Below the pieces are notes generated by a model. That model saw only the letters and a list, made by a program, of their open reading frames with translations, had not been told where the DNA came from and ran no database searches. The position numbers and the translations under genes were made by a program. Positions 8,695 to 15,066 of a stretch of DNA of 19,294 nucleotides are shown here, one piece after another. The stretch is from UBA3871 sp002392265 (GTDB lineage: Bacteria; Bacillota; Clostridia; Peptostreptococcales; Anaerovoracaceae), in the NCBI GenBank assembly GCA_946614255.1, contig CAMOGS010000036.1:1-19294 (forward strand), written 5' to 3'. Within the stretch, counting starts at the first letter, position 1, and every line of letters begins with the position of its first letter.

Positions 8695-8841
8695 TTACAG
8701 AACTGCCAAAAAATCTTCCAATGAGACATTTGCTTGGATTAATATACTCCTTAGTGTGCCTTTCGCAACTTCATCATGCATCGGCACTATACAAACATTG
8801 CTGCCATTTGTTAACTTAACGTGGCTGCCTTTATTGTTTTT
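8695..8841 (-). pseudogene. hicA: Remnant of a HicA-type toxin gene
   Basis: A 48-codon open stretch on the minus strand ends in TAA at 8697-8695. It reads as the C-terminal two thirds of a HicA mRNA interferase: the GSH motif with the catalytic-type His, then IVPMHDEVAKGTLRSIL, then LEDFLAVL, matching the family order GSH...VPxH...GTLRSILKQAG. A TGA (8844-8842) precedes it in frame and no HicA-like N-terminus (about 20 residues) was found in the other frames upstream. No hicB antitoxin gene is next to it; a terminator follows directly. It is therefore a decayed orphan toxin gene. The family assignment is from motif recognition, not a search. Confidence 0.75.
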
Positions 8842-8905
8842 TCATTATAACATAGCGTTGAAATAGCGTCATTAAATATTTTTTAATATTTTTTTCAAAA
8901 AAGCC

Positions 8906-8933
8906 TAAAGTAATTTCGATTTCCTCCGAAAAT
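8906..8933 (+). promoter_or_regulatory. sigma28 promoter of flagellin
   Basis: TAAAGTAA (8906-8913), 11 bases, TCCGAAAA with the core CCGAAAAT at 8926-8933, against TAAAGTTT-N11-GCCGATAA. Spacing is exact and the -35 core TAAAG is perfect. Expected transcript start is near 8940, about 69 nt before the ATG. Confidence 0.8.
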
Positions 8934-8955
8934 ATAAGTGTATGAAATAATAACC

Positions 8956-8996
8956 GCGTCAAGGATGACGCATATGGATTTGTTCAAGGACGAACA
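8956..8996 (+). promoter_or_regulatory. Double GGA-hairpin leader (CsrA-type)
   Basis: Two hairpins lie in tandem in the flagellin leader. GCGTC (8956-8960) pairs with GACGC (8967-8971) around the loop AAGGAT. TGTTC (8981-8985) pairs with GAACA (8992-8996) around the loop AAGGAC. The ribosome binding site GGAGGAA (8997-9003) begins directly after the second stem. CsrA is known to bind GGA in hairpin loops, and Bacillus hag has two such leader sites, one at the ribosome binding site, relieved by FliW. The match here is structural; CsrA and FliW are not in the window. Confidence 0.6.
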
Positions 8997-9008
8997 GGAG
9001 GAAACAAA

Positions 9009-10430
9009 ATGAGAATTAACCACAATATCGCGGCAATGAACACAAATCGTGCTCTCGCAGGTAACAACAAGAGCACATCTTCAGCTCTCGAAAAGCTGTC
9101 ATCGGGCTTTGCTATCAACAGAGCAGCCGACAATGCAGCAGGACTTGCTATTTCAGAAAAGATGAGAGCACAGATCAGAGGTCTCCAGCAGGCAACTGCA
9201 AACGCAAACGATGGCATCTCCCTCATTCAGACTGCTGAGGGCGGCCTCAACGAGACTCACTCCATTCTCGATAGAATGAGAGAACTGGCAGTTCAGTCAG
9301 CAAACGACACAAATACTGACGAAGACCGCCAGACTATTCAGAAGGAAATTGATCAACTGGCAAAAGAAGTTACAAGAATTTCCACCGACACAGAATTCAA
9401 CACCAGAGGTCTTTTAAACGGTTCCCTGGTTGCAAAGTATGACACTGCTGCTACACCAGAAACAGCTTTCGCATACGGCCCTGCAATCAGAAACATCGAC
9501 AACATTGACCTCAGTGAAACTTATACAGGTACAGTTACTTATATCCACAAGGACGACAAACTTGCGGCTAACACAGACGCAGACGGCAATACCGTAACTG
9601 CAGATAGAATTAATGTTGCAAGTTTTGCAAAAGACGCATCATTCCCAGATGGAACATATGAATTTAGGGTAGAAAACGTACAAACTCTTGGTTCTCAAAC
9701 TTGCAGCATAGTTCTTTACAAAGACAATGCCGTTTGCGATAACCCTGCTTTAAGTGTTGATGATATAGAATATAACGCCGACACAGAAAGCACTAGAAAT
9801 ATTGCCATGGGTTCCGGAATTAAAGTAAACGCATACAGCTCATCAGATTGGACAAATGGTGCTTCAATTGGATTCTTCACAGTAAGCACTGCAACTGAAG
9901 ACATCACAAAGATTGACTGGACCGATTCCCAGGGCAATGCACTCTCCGCAGAAGATGCAGAAAAGACATTTAACTTCAAGTTCTCAGATACAGCAGCTAC
10001 AGGCGATACAGTAACAATCAGCAACATCAGAGACGCTCGTCTCTCCCTCCACATCGGAGCTAACTCCGGTCAGAACGTAAAGTTCGGCGTAGAGGATTGC
10101 AGCGCAGCAGCACTCGGCGTAGATAGCCTCGACCTCACAACTCAGGCTACAGCAGATGCAGCAATCACTGTAATCGACGAAGCTATTGTTACAGTATCCG
10201 GCGTAAGAGCAGGCCTTGGTGCCATGCAGAACAGACTGGATCACACAATCAACAACCTCGGAACTGCGGCTGAAAACCTCGCAAGAGCTGAGTCCCAGAT
10301 CAGAGACGTTGATATGGCAGACGAAATGAGCGAGTTCACAAAGAACAACATCCTCGTTCAGGCTGCAACTTCAATGCTCGCACAGGCAAATCAGATGCCA
10401 CAGAGCATTCTCTCTCTCATCCAGGGTTAA
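9009..10430 (+). CDS. fliC: Flagellin with large variable domain
   Basis: A complete 473-residue flagellin, probably a major filament subunit. The N-terminal D0/D1 starts MRINHNIAAMNTNRAL and carries LSSGFAINRAADNAAGLAIS and MRELAVQSAND, the region TLR5 recognises in other flagellins. Residues about 140-345 form a variable D2/D3 insert. The C-terminal D1/D0 has HIGANSGQ, GLGAMQNRLDHTINNL, ESQIRDVDMADEM and ends in QSILSLIQG. ATG at 9009 follows GGAGGAA by 5 nt. Three cysteines (residues 232, 243, 364) are unusual for a flagellin. It has its own sigma28 promoter and a two-hairpin leader, so it is most likely a single-gene late-class transcript ending near 10526. Its C-terminal codons match the first flagellin closely, even at the DNA level, which fits gene conversion. 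Confidence 0.98.
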   Translation: MRINHNIAAMNTNRALAGNNKSTSSALEKLSSGFAINRAADNAAGLAISEKMRAQIRGLQQATANANDGISLIQTAEGGLNETHSILDRMRELAVQSANDTNTDEDRQTIQKEIDQLAKEVTRISTDTEFNTRGLLNGSLVAKYDTAATPETAFAYGPAIRNIDNIDLSETYTGTVTYIHKDDKLAANTDADGNTVTADRINVASFAKDASFPDGTYEFRVENVQTLGSQTCSIVLYKDNAVCDNPALSVDDIEYNADTESTRNIAMGSGIKVNAYSSSDWTNGASIGFFTVSTATEDITKIDWTDSQGNALSAEDAEKTFNFKFSDTAATGDTVTISNIRDARLSLHIGANSGQNVKFGVEDCSAAALGVDSLDLTTQATADAAITVIDEAIVTVSGVRAGLGAMQNRLDHTINNLGTAAENLARAESQIRDVDMADEMSEFTKNNILVQAATSMLAQANQMPQSILSLIQG

Positions 10431-10436
10431 TGGATG

Positions 10437-10450
10437 TGCCCGGCTGGGCA
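10437..10450 (+). other. Hairpin directly after flagellin stop
   Basis: TGCCC (10437-10441) pairs with GGGCA (10446-10450), loop GGCT, 6 bp past the stop codon and without a T-run. It corresponds in position to the T-less hairpin after the first flagellin and may stabilise the mRNA. Confidence 0.5.
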
Positions 10451-10486
10451 TAAACACAGAAACAAGAATATTTCATACATACAAAC

Positions 10487-10526
10487 GCCCCTGCTTTGTC
10501 GCGATTGCAGGGGCAGTCCTCTTTTT
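10487..10526 (+). terminator. Intrinsic terminator of flagellin
   Basis: GCCCCTGC (10487-10494) pairs perfectly with GCAGGGGC (10507-10514), with five T at 10522-10526. Confidence 0.75.
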
Positions 10527-10568
10527 AAACGTGAACTTTTACCCAATATCCTGCCGACCATACTCAGC

Positions 10569-10607
10569 GGTTGCCTCCATATTGAAAAATCGAATTTGGA
10601 GTCAACC
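10569..10607. repeat. 39-nt hairpin repeat, copy 1
   Basis: GGTTGCCTCC (10569-10578) and GGAGTCAACC (10598-10607) are inverted arms with one mismatch around a 19-nt centre. The same arms at the same 39-nt length recur at 10737-10775 with an unrelated centre. Confidence 0.6.
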
Positions 10608-10736
10608 GTTTTGCCTTGTGTAGCGCTTAATATTTCTATATTTTGCCATTATTTAATTTTTTACCCTGAAGTATAATGGGTTAAATTCCATAGCAACCAT
10701 TTACTGCTAGTAAAAACTGCCTTTAAAACCCAATTG

Positions 10737-10775
10737 GGTTGACTCTAAACGCATTTTTTGCAAATGGAGTCAACC
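10737..10775. repeat. 39-nt hairpin repeat, copy 2
   Basis: GGTTGACTC (10737-10745) and GAGTCAACC (10767-10775) are perfect inverted arms. The unit is exactly 39 nt, like copy 1, and lies 168 bp from it. The centre sequence differs, which suggests conserved arms and a free loop. Confidence 0.6.
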
Positions 10776-10835
10776 ACCCGCAAATCTTAGCACCTATCAC
10801 GCACCTTTCTCCCGCAAAAAGCCCCTCTTAGCATT

Positions 10836-10866
10836 AAAAAACACGGTCACTAACGTGTAACCGTGT
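10836..10866 (-). terminator. Terminator of the displaced FlhB-like 3' end
   Basis: Minus strand: ACACGGT (10866-10860) pairs with ACCGTGT (10847-10841); an inner CAC/GTG stem has a short loop holding the stop codon; six T follow. It is also placed to end the higBA transcript, which reads towards it. Confidence 0.7.
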
Positions 10867-10943
10867 CAGTTTTTTCTTTTGGTGCAAACTGCCGTTTCTT
10901 TTCTTCCGAAACCTTCATCAGATGAATATAAATATCTACCACT
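10850..10943 (-). pseudogene. Displaced 3' end of a FlhB-like gene
   Basis: On the minus strand this encodes VVDIYIHLMKVSEEKKRQF and APKEKTDTV, then TR and a stop (10852-10850). The first 28 residues are identical to the C-terminus of the intact FlhB-like protein at 11768-12082. It has no start of its own and abuts the end of higA. It looks like the original gene end, cut off when the higBA segment came between, or a duplicated fragment. Confidence 0.8.
10860..10943. repeat. 84-bp direct repeat, copy A
   Basis: Matches 11784-11867 at 83 of 84 positions (A at 10868, C at 11792), same orientation, offset 924 bp. Homology stops sharply at both ends. With copy B it brackets the higBA module. Confidence 0.95.
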
Positions 10944-10955
10944 TTAATATAGTGA

Positions 10956-11246
10956 TTATCTTTTTGATGCTTGTTGGGTAAACTCTAATCGCAGCTGCAT
11001 GCCTAATCCCTCGGCAATTCTTTTTACCATGGCAAGGCTGGGATTACGCGTACCATTTTCGATGCGGCTAATATCTGCCTGTGTAATGCCTGTTCTTGCA
11101 GCAAGCTCCTTTTGTGTCATGTGTTGCTCATTTCTGGCGTTAATTATAGCTTGAATAATGTCATATTCCGGTTGAAGAGCATCGTATTCAGCCTTGACCT
11201 CAGGATTCTGCAAAACCTTTTCCTTGTACTCTTTATAGTCTCTCAT
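10956..11246 (-). CDS. higA: HTH (XRE) antitoxin, HigA-type
   Basis: A 96-residue protein with an XRE-type helix-turn-helix at about residues 37-90 (MTQKELAARTGITQADISRI, then ENGTRNPSLAMVKRIAEGLG). It should neutralise the upstream toxin and repress the operon through the palindrome in its promoter. The ATG at 11246 was chosen over the longer reading from 11300 because GGAGGT lies 6 nt before it and the extra 18 residues do not fit the family. It overlaps the toxin gene by 14 bp, typical of translational coupling. Toxin-first order is characteristic of higBA. Its stop codon lies 12 bp from the end of repeat copy A. Confidence 0.92.
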   Translation of the reverse strand: MRDYKEYKEKVLQNPEVKAEYDALQPEYDIIQAIINARNEQHMTQKELAARTGITQADISRIENGTRNPSLAMVKRIAEGLGMQLRLEFTQQASKR

Positions 11247-11589
11247 TACAATACCTCCGCTCATAATCAGCTTTGTACTTCTTCGCCAGTTCCATTTCAT
11301 TCTTTGGAGTTTTTTGCGTCTTCTTTACGAAACCATTTGTCAAAATAACTTTCTCACCAACCTGAAAGAAATAGAGCACTCTGCTTATATTCGATCCTTG
11401 CCTTGTACGAAGCTCAAAAATTCCTTCGCCCATAGCCCTTGAATATGGTTCGCAAAGCATTGGACCGTTTGCTTCCAATAAATCAATCGTGCGCAATGTC
11501 TTCGCTATCATTTTCGGTTCTAATGAATCCAAAAATTTTTGCACAGGGCACTTACCATTCTCTGTCTCATAAAATTGAATTTGATACAT
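11233..11589 (-). CDS. higB: RelE/HigB-family toxin (Gp49-like)
   Basis: A 118-residue protein of the phage Gp49-like (DUF891)/HigB group of the RelE superfamily: start MYQIQFYETENGKCPVQKFL, centre GIFELRTRQGSNISRVLYFF, then KVILTNGFVKKTQKTP and a basic C-terminus. Family members are ribosome-dependent mRNA interferases. The Arg and Lys residues of the RVLYFF and FVKKTQKTP segments are those usually conserved. ATG at 11589 has only a weak AGGG ribosome binding site, which would keep toxin synthesis low relative to antitoxin (GGAGGT). It is transcribed from the promoter at 11607-11635, upstream of and overlapping the antitoxin gene. Confidence 0.9.
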   Translation of the reverse strand: MYQIQFYETENGKCPVQKFLDSLEPKMIAKTLRTIDLLEANGPMLCEPYSRAMGEGIFELRTRQGSNISRVLYFFQVGEKVILTNGFVKKTQKTPKNEMELAKKYKADYERRYCNERL

Positions 11590-11606
11590 TTCTAATCCCT
11601 ATTTCT

Positions 11607-11635
11607 ATAATATGTCGTATTCGACATATAGTCAA
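11607..11635 (-). promoter_or_regulatory. higBA promoter with palindromic operator
   Basis: Minus strand: TTGACT (11635-11630), 17-bp spacer, TATTAT (11612-11607). The spacer and -10 edge hold a perfect palindrome with 8-bp arms, ATATGTCG (11610-11617) and CGACATAT (11622-11629), and a 4-bp centre. An operator between -35 and -10 is the classic place for autorepression by the antitoxin or the toxin-antitoxin complex. Confidence 0.85.
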
Positions 11636-11733
11636 GAGGCATAGCGTATTTACATTGACATAATATTCCAATTGTAAAATTTTGTCAAGGTATATCTTAC
11701 TATATTTATCATATTTTTCCAGCATTTGTGTGC

Positions 11734-11758
11734 AAAAAAAGCTGCTCTTTCGAGCAGC
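11734..11758 (-). terminator. Terminator of the FlhB-like gene
   Basis: Minus strand: GCTGCTC (11758-11752), loop GAAA, GAGCAGC (11747-11741), then seven T (11740-11734). It begins 10 bp past the stop codon. Confidence 0.9.
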
Positions 11759-11767
11759 CCGTTGTTC

Positions 11768-12082
11768 TTACCTCGTATTTACCACCGTGTCCGTTTTTTC
11801 TTTTGGTGCAAACTGCCGTTTCTTTTCTTCCGAAACCTTCATCAGATGAATATAAATATCTACCACTATCTGATAAAGCTCCGGCGGGATTTCCTGCCCG
11901 ACATCGAGCTTTGTCAGCAGTGTCGCTGCACTGTCATCATGATAAACAGTGATACCGTTTGCCAGTGCCACTTCCAGGATTTTCTGCGCTACATAGCCGG
12001 TGCCCGCAGCTACGACCTTTGGCGCATTTTCCTTTTCGTTTTCATATTTTAAAGCCGCAACCTTTAGCTTACTGTCAGCCAC
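11768..12082 (-). CDS. Stand-alone FlhB C-terminal-domain protein (YlqH-like)
   Basis: A 104-residue soluble protein matching the cytoplasmic domain of FlhB/YscU export-switch proteins: VAALKYENEKENAPKVVAAG, then AQKILEVALANGITV, then GQEIPPELYQIVVDIYIHLM. The N-terminal membrane domain is absent and so is the NPTH self-cleavage motif: the protein begins just after where that motif would lie. Similar short genes (Bacillus ylqH) sit next to a FliK-like gene, as here; their function is little known but is thought to relate to type III export. The start is GTG (12082) with GGAGGT 6 nt upstream. Its last codons lie in repeat copy B, so its C-terminus (VNTR) differs from the displaced copy (TR). 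Confidence 0.9.
   Translation of the reverse strand: MADSKLKVAALKYENEKENAPKVVAAGTGYVAQKILEVALANGITVYHDDSAATLLTKLDVGQEIPPELYQIVVDIYIHLMKVSEEKKRQFAPKEKTDTVVNTR
11784..11867. repeat. 84-bp direct repeat, copy B
   Basis: Partner of 10860-10943 (83/84 identical), inside the coding sequence of the intact FlhB-like gene. Outside the repeat the two loci share nothing recognisable. Confidence 0.95.
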
Positions 12083-12100
12083 GCGCGCACCTCCTCTCTT

Positions 12101-12190
12101 TCACTTGGGCCTGTCCCCAAATTCTCTTTTTTTCCACTTTGGGGACTGGCACCAAATTAGCTTTTTTTCCACTTTGGGGACTGGCACCAG
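12101..12190. repeat. Cluster of GGGGACWGG interspersed repeats
   Basis: Two tandem units with a 35-bp period carry GGGGACTGGCACC at 12141-12153 and 12176-12188, each preceded by a T-run and CCACTTT. An inverted relative, TTGGGGACAGGCCC on the minus strand, lies at 12107-12120, and another TTTGGGGACAGG at about 1220-1230. This short motif is familiar from intergenic regions of many Firmicutes. It fills the gap between the FliK-like stop and the FlhB-like ribosome binding site. Confidence 0.75.
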
Positions 12191-12196
12191 ATTCGC

Positions 12197-14086
12197 CTAT
12201 GCTTTTATGTCCAGGCCGGACTGCTTTGCCTTTAGTTCTTTGAAGTGCTCGGCAGCCGGTGTGCTCTTGCCGTAAGGCGCCACGCGATAGAGCGCCAGCT
12301 TGAATCCGGCCTCTTCGATTGATTCGCGGATTCCGGCCTTTGCGCCGCGAACTTCTTTTTGAAGCTCTTTCGGAGCCTTGATATCGAGATCTATCATCCC
12401 GTCACGCTCAAGCAAATCAACCTCGAAAGTCCCGTAATCATCGCTTTCTATAGTAAAGAAAATGTTGACAGCACTGTCAGCCTTTCCCTTTCTGTCCTCA
12501 CATTCCTTGTCGACATACATTTCGAGATAAGTTTCACTGCCGTTATAGTCTATCGGAATCATAAAGTGCTCAAGCGGCATCGTTGGACTTTCGTTGTCCA
12601 CCATAGTTGTAAGCAGATTCATCGCCAGCTTTTGCACACGCGCCGGGCTGTCTTTATCCAGCGCATCACTGATAAAGCTCAGCATGTCGCCGTCGTCAGC
12701 CGCTGCGCCGAACTGCCCGAGGAATGATTTTTCCATGCCTTCCGTTTTTTGCTGAACGCGAATGTCACGCGCCGCATCAAGAAGCAGCGTTTTCAGCTCC
12801 TCTACATCGGTTTCGGTCAAATTCGGTATAGATCGCAGCGCATCAAGCATTCCATCAATTGCGCCCGTCAGCTTCCCTGCATCAGCCCTGTCGTACCGCG
12901 CAACATAGTGCACGATTGACATTACGGGCTCGCGCACCGCCCCTGCCTGGTTGTACTTGCTGACAAGCTTTGAAAGCTCCGGCATTACCTCATCCATCAG
13001 GAAGCTTTGCGTCTTTTCCACCGCCGCACTGTCCATGCTCAGCACATCTTTGCCGCTTAGCTCGCTTTGTATCTGCGTATAAGGATTCGTCTTGCCGTCA
13101 GACACAGTCTTTACTTCCTGCATCAACGACTGCAGCTTTTGTGCGAAGCCTTCGATTGTAGGACGGTCGGTACTGAACACCTTGCCGCTCAGCGTTTCCA
13201 GCTGTCCCTTTATTGCTTCGAGCGAGCTGTCCTGATTTGTGTAGCAGTCAAAGTGTCGAAGCACGCTAACTATGCCGTTTTGCAGCTGCGGGCTGAGTGT
13301 TTTCATCTCGCCGCTTGCAACTGCCTGTGAAAGTGAGCCGGTCAGGCCCATGCCTTTGGCCCTCGCAGCGGCATCCGCACTCTCAGCTGTGCCTGCTGCG
13401 GCCTGTGCCTTGCCCGTTTCCTTCGCGATGGCGTCGGAAAGGACCTGCCCGTAGCCTGCTTCCTCGCCCTCCGCCGCTGCTGCGCCGCCAAACTCAAAGC
13501 TTACTGCTCCTTGTGCGAAGTCGGGCATCTCGCTGCCGGCCTGAAGTATGGTCTGGGCGTTTGTCTGCATGCTCGCTTGGGCATTCGCCTGCGCATTTTG
13601 GTTCATCTGTGCAAGAGCCTTCATAGCGCTTGCCATGTCGGTTTTGCCGCCGCCAAGCTTTGCAATCAGCCTCAGTATGTCAAAAGCTTCGCCCGAAAAC
13701 GAAGTTTCCCCCTTGTCCTTTTGGATCAGCATCTGCTGCAAATCCTCGGGAGTAATGAATATTTTTTCTTTCAGTTCAGGCGACATGTTTTCCGAAGAAA
13801 ACATTAAAATTTTTGTCGCCGTAACGAGGTCGCGCATCTGCGTTGCCTCGAGATTTGTGCTTTCCTGAGTCGCCTTTAAAAGGCTGCTTGAAAGGTCCGA
13901 GAGCAGCTGATTTCGATCCTGAGCCAGTCTGGTAGTATCGCCGGACTCTGCGCCTTTAACGGGCGCTTTGACCGGAATTTCAACCTCGCCGGTAATGCTG
14001 AACGGCTCCTGGCCGCTTTGTCTGGTTGTATTACTGAACCGGTCTTTCCCTGTGACTGAACCGATTATCGGATTAATTTCCGCCAC
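12197..14086 (-). CDS. FliK-like (YlqG-like) hook-length/export control protein
   Basis: A 629-residue protein with no signal peptide or membrane segment. The centre (about residues 140-250) is rich in Ala, Gln and Gly and looks disordered, as in FliK-type proteins. The C-terminal about 120 residues (MIPIDYNGSETYLEMYV, then NIFFTIESDDYGTFEVDLL, DIKAPKELQKEV and ESIEEAGFKL) resemble the FliK C-terminal domain, which contacts FlhB to switch export specificity. The neighbour downstream is an FlhB C-terminal-domain protein, which supports the reading. GTG start at 14086 with GGAGG 7 nt upstream. The promoter is unclear; a TATAAT lies on the minus strand near 14140 without a good -35. It could be a second, non-canonical FliK paralogue, not the main hook-length ruler. 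Confidence 0.7.
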   Translation of the reverse strand: MAEINPIIGSVTGKDRFSNTTRQSGQEPFSITGEVEIPVKAPVKGAESGDTTRLAQDRNQLLSDLSSSLLKATQESTNLEATQMRDLVTATKILMFSSENMSPELKEKIFITPEDLQQMLIQKDKGETSFSGEAFDILRLIAKLGGGKTDMASAMKALAQMNQNAQANAQASMQTNAQTILQAGSEMPDFAQGAVSFEFGGAAAAEGEEAGYGQVLSDAIAKETGKAQAAAGTAESADAAARAKGMGLTGSLSQAVASGEMKTLSPQLQNGIVSVLRHFDCYTNQDSSLEAIKGQLETLSGKVFSTDRPTIEGFAQKLQSLMQEVKTVSDGKTNPYTQIQSELSGKDVLSMDSAAVEKTQSFLMDEVMPELSKLVSKYNQAGAVREPVMSIVHYVARYDRADAGKLTGAIDGMLDALRSIPNLTETDVEELKTLLLDAARDIRVQQKTEGMEKSFLGQFGAAADDGDMLSFISDALDKDSPARVQKLAMNLLTTMVDNESPTMPLEHFMIPIDYNGSETYLEMYVDKECEDRKGKADSAVNIFFTIESDDYGTFEVDLLERDGMIDLDIKAPKELQKEVRGAKAGIRESIEEAGFKLALYRVAPYGKSTPAAEHFKELKAKQSGLDIKA

Positions 14087-14164
14087 GCTCTCGCCTCCTT
14101 TCTTTCTTAATTTAGTTTCGCCAAATATCGCTTAATTATATCATATGTACAAACAAATTGGAAT

Positions 14165-14191
14165 AAAAAAGAGACCGACGAAAAGCAGTCT
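14165..14191 (-). terminator. Probable terminator of the nuclease-like gene
   Basis: Minus strand: AGACTG (14191-14186) pairs with CGGTCT (14177-14172), with one T-G pair, followed by a T-rich tract (14170-14165), about 75 bp past the stop codon. Confidence 0.5.
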
Positions 14192-14265
14192 AAAAGCAGT
14201 CACTTGTGGTCGTGAATGGCTTGATTTGCAAATCTATCAGCTTATTTACAGATAAATGTAATGAC

Positions 14266-15066
14266 TCACCTGATTTTGAAGAACCTGCGCAACATTTCTC
14301 TTGTGAGTTCGGCGTTGAGTGGCATGGTTGAAGTTTCGAATGTTGCTAAAAGATTTACTCCGAAAAATATGCCGTTTCTCTCATAATCGTGCACTTTTTT
14401 GCATGCCCGCATAAGATATTGCGAATCATCGATCATTCCGAAATGCTCTAGATAGACTTCATCCCTCTTACATATATCCAGCAATGTGAAATCGGGATAG
14501 TATATATGCCCATCTTTCATTCTGATGCCTTGCTCATATCTATAAGGGATGCCCAAATCGTCAAGGACATTTGCAATCATAACCTCTGACTTTGAGCGTA
14601 CGAAGTCGCCCCTGCGCGTCGGAAGCTTCTTGTTCTCCGCATTGTATGGGGATGCATCGTAGTCCACCGCTTGCCAAAGCTGTGCGTACTTATCGTCCGG
14701 CAGTATGTATGGGTTCACCAATGCCCTGCGCTTATCGGAGAGGTTTTCATAGGCGGTGTCGGTGCCAAAGACTGTGAGCTTTGCCAAAACCTTTCCCCAG
14801 TAGTCACGCTCTGCGGTAGCTGCCTTTAGGAATCTTTCAGCGTAGTCCTTTTGCGCCAGTGCTTTAACTGCCTGCATGTTGTCTTTGGGGATATACTGCC
14901 CTTTCATCTCATGCTTTTCCGTAACTCTGTAAAACCTATCACGGTTCCCGCTCTTTGAAATGCGCAGCCAGCCTTCGGGCGCTCTCTTTAATTCCTTGTT
15001 CGCCATTTTAATTGCGCGTTCCAATGCCTCCACACGCATGTTAATTATGTTCTGTATTCTGTACAT
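14266..15066 (-). CDS. PD-(D/E)XK nuclease-like protein
   Basis: A 266-residue protein. The N-terminal half (1-150) is helical and charged. The C-terminal half reads like a PD-(D/E)XK fold: RSKSEVMIANVLDDLGIPY with Glu161, YYPDFTLLD with Asp192, and VYLEHFG with Glu207. The usual catalytic Lys two residues after the last acid is replaced (EHF), so activity is uncertain. A His follows the Glu, a pattern seen in some divergent families. FFGVNLLATFET near 235-245 suits a later core strand. ATG at 15066 follows AAGGAG by 7 nt. It has no partner methylase or recombinase in view and stands alone between flagellar genes. The specific substrate is unknown. Confidence 0.75.
   Translation of the reverse strand: MYRIQNIINMRVEALERAIKMANKELKRAPEGWLRISKSGNRDRFYRVTEKHEMKGQYIPKDNMQAVKALAQKDYAERFLKAATAERDYWGKVLAKLTVFGTDTAYENLSDKRRALVNPYILPDDKYAQLWQAVDYDASPYNAENKKLPTRRGDFVRSKSEVMIANVLDDLGIPYRYEQGIRMKDGHIYYPDFTLLDICKRDEVYLEHFGMIDDSQYLMRACKKVHDYERNGIFFGVNLLATFETSTMPLNAELTREMLRRFFKIR

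Larger units (their letters stand above)
8437..9008. other. Intergenic region between SLH gene and flagellin
   Basis: 572 bp between divergent genes. From left to right it holds the leader and promoter of the SLH gene (8437-8568), about 90 bp in which nothing was recognised, the hicA remnant with its terminator (8663-8841), an A/T-rich stretch (about 8860-8900) that could act as an UP element, and the sigma28 promoter and leader of the next flagellin. Confidence 0.7.
10431..10955. other. Non-coding region between flagellin and higA
   Basis: 525 bp without a full gene. It holds the flagellin 3' hairpins and terminator, the two 39-nt hairpin repeats, and the displaced 3' end of a FlhB-like gene with its own terminator (10836-10943). 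Nothing was recognised in 10608-10736 or 10776-10835. Confidence 0.7.

Noticed and set aside
8622..8819. 65-codon forward open frame near 8622
   Set aside because: It lies antisense to the hicA remnant and its terminator, has no ribosome binding site, and has no recognisable motif.
11247..11300. Longer start for the HigA-type antitoxin at 11300
   Set aside because: The ATG at 11246 has an ideal GGAGGT site and the extra residues do not resemble the family.
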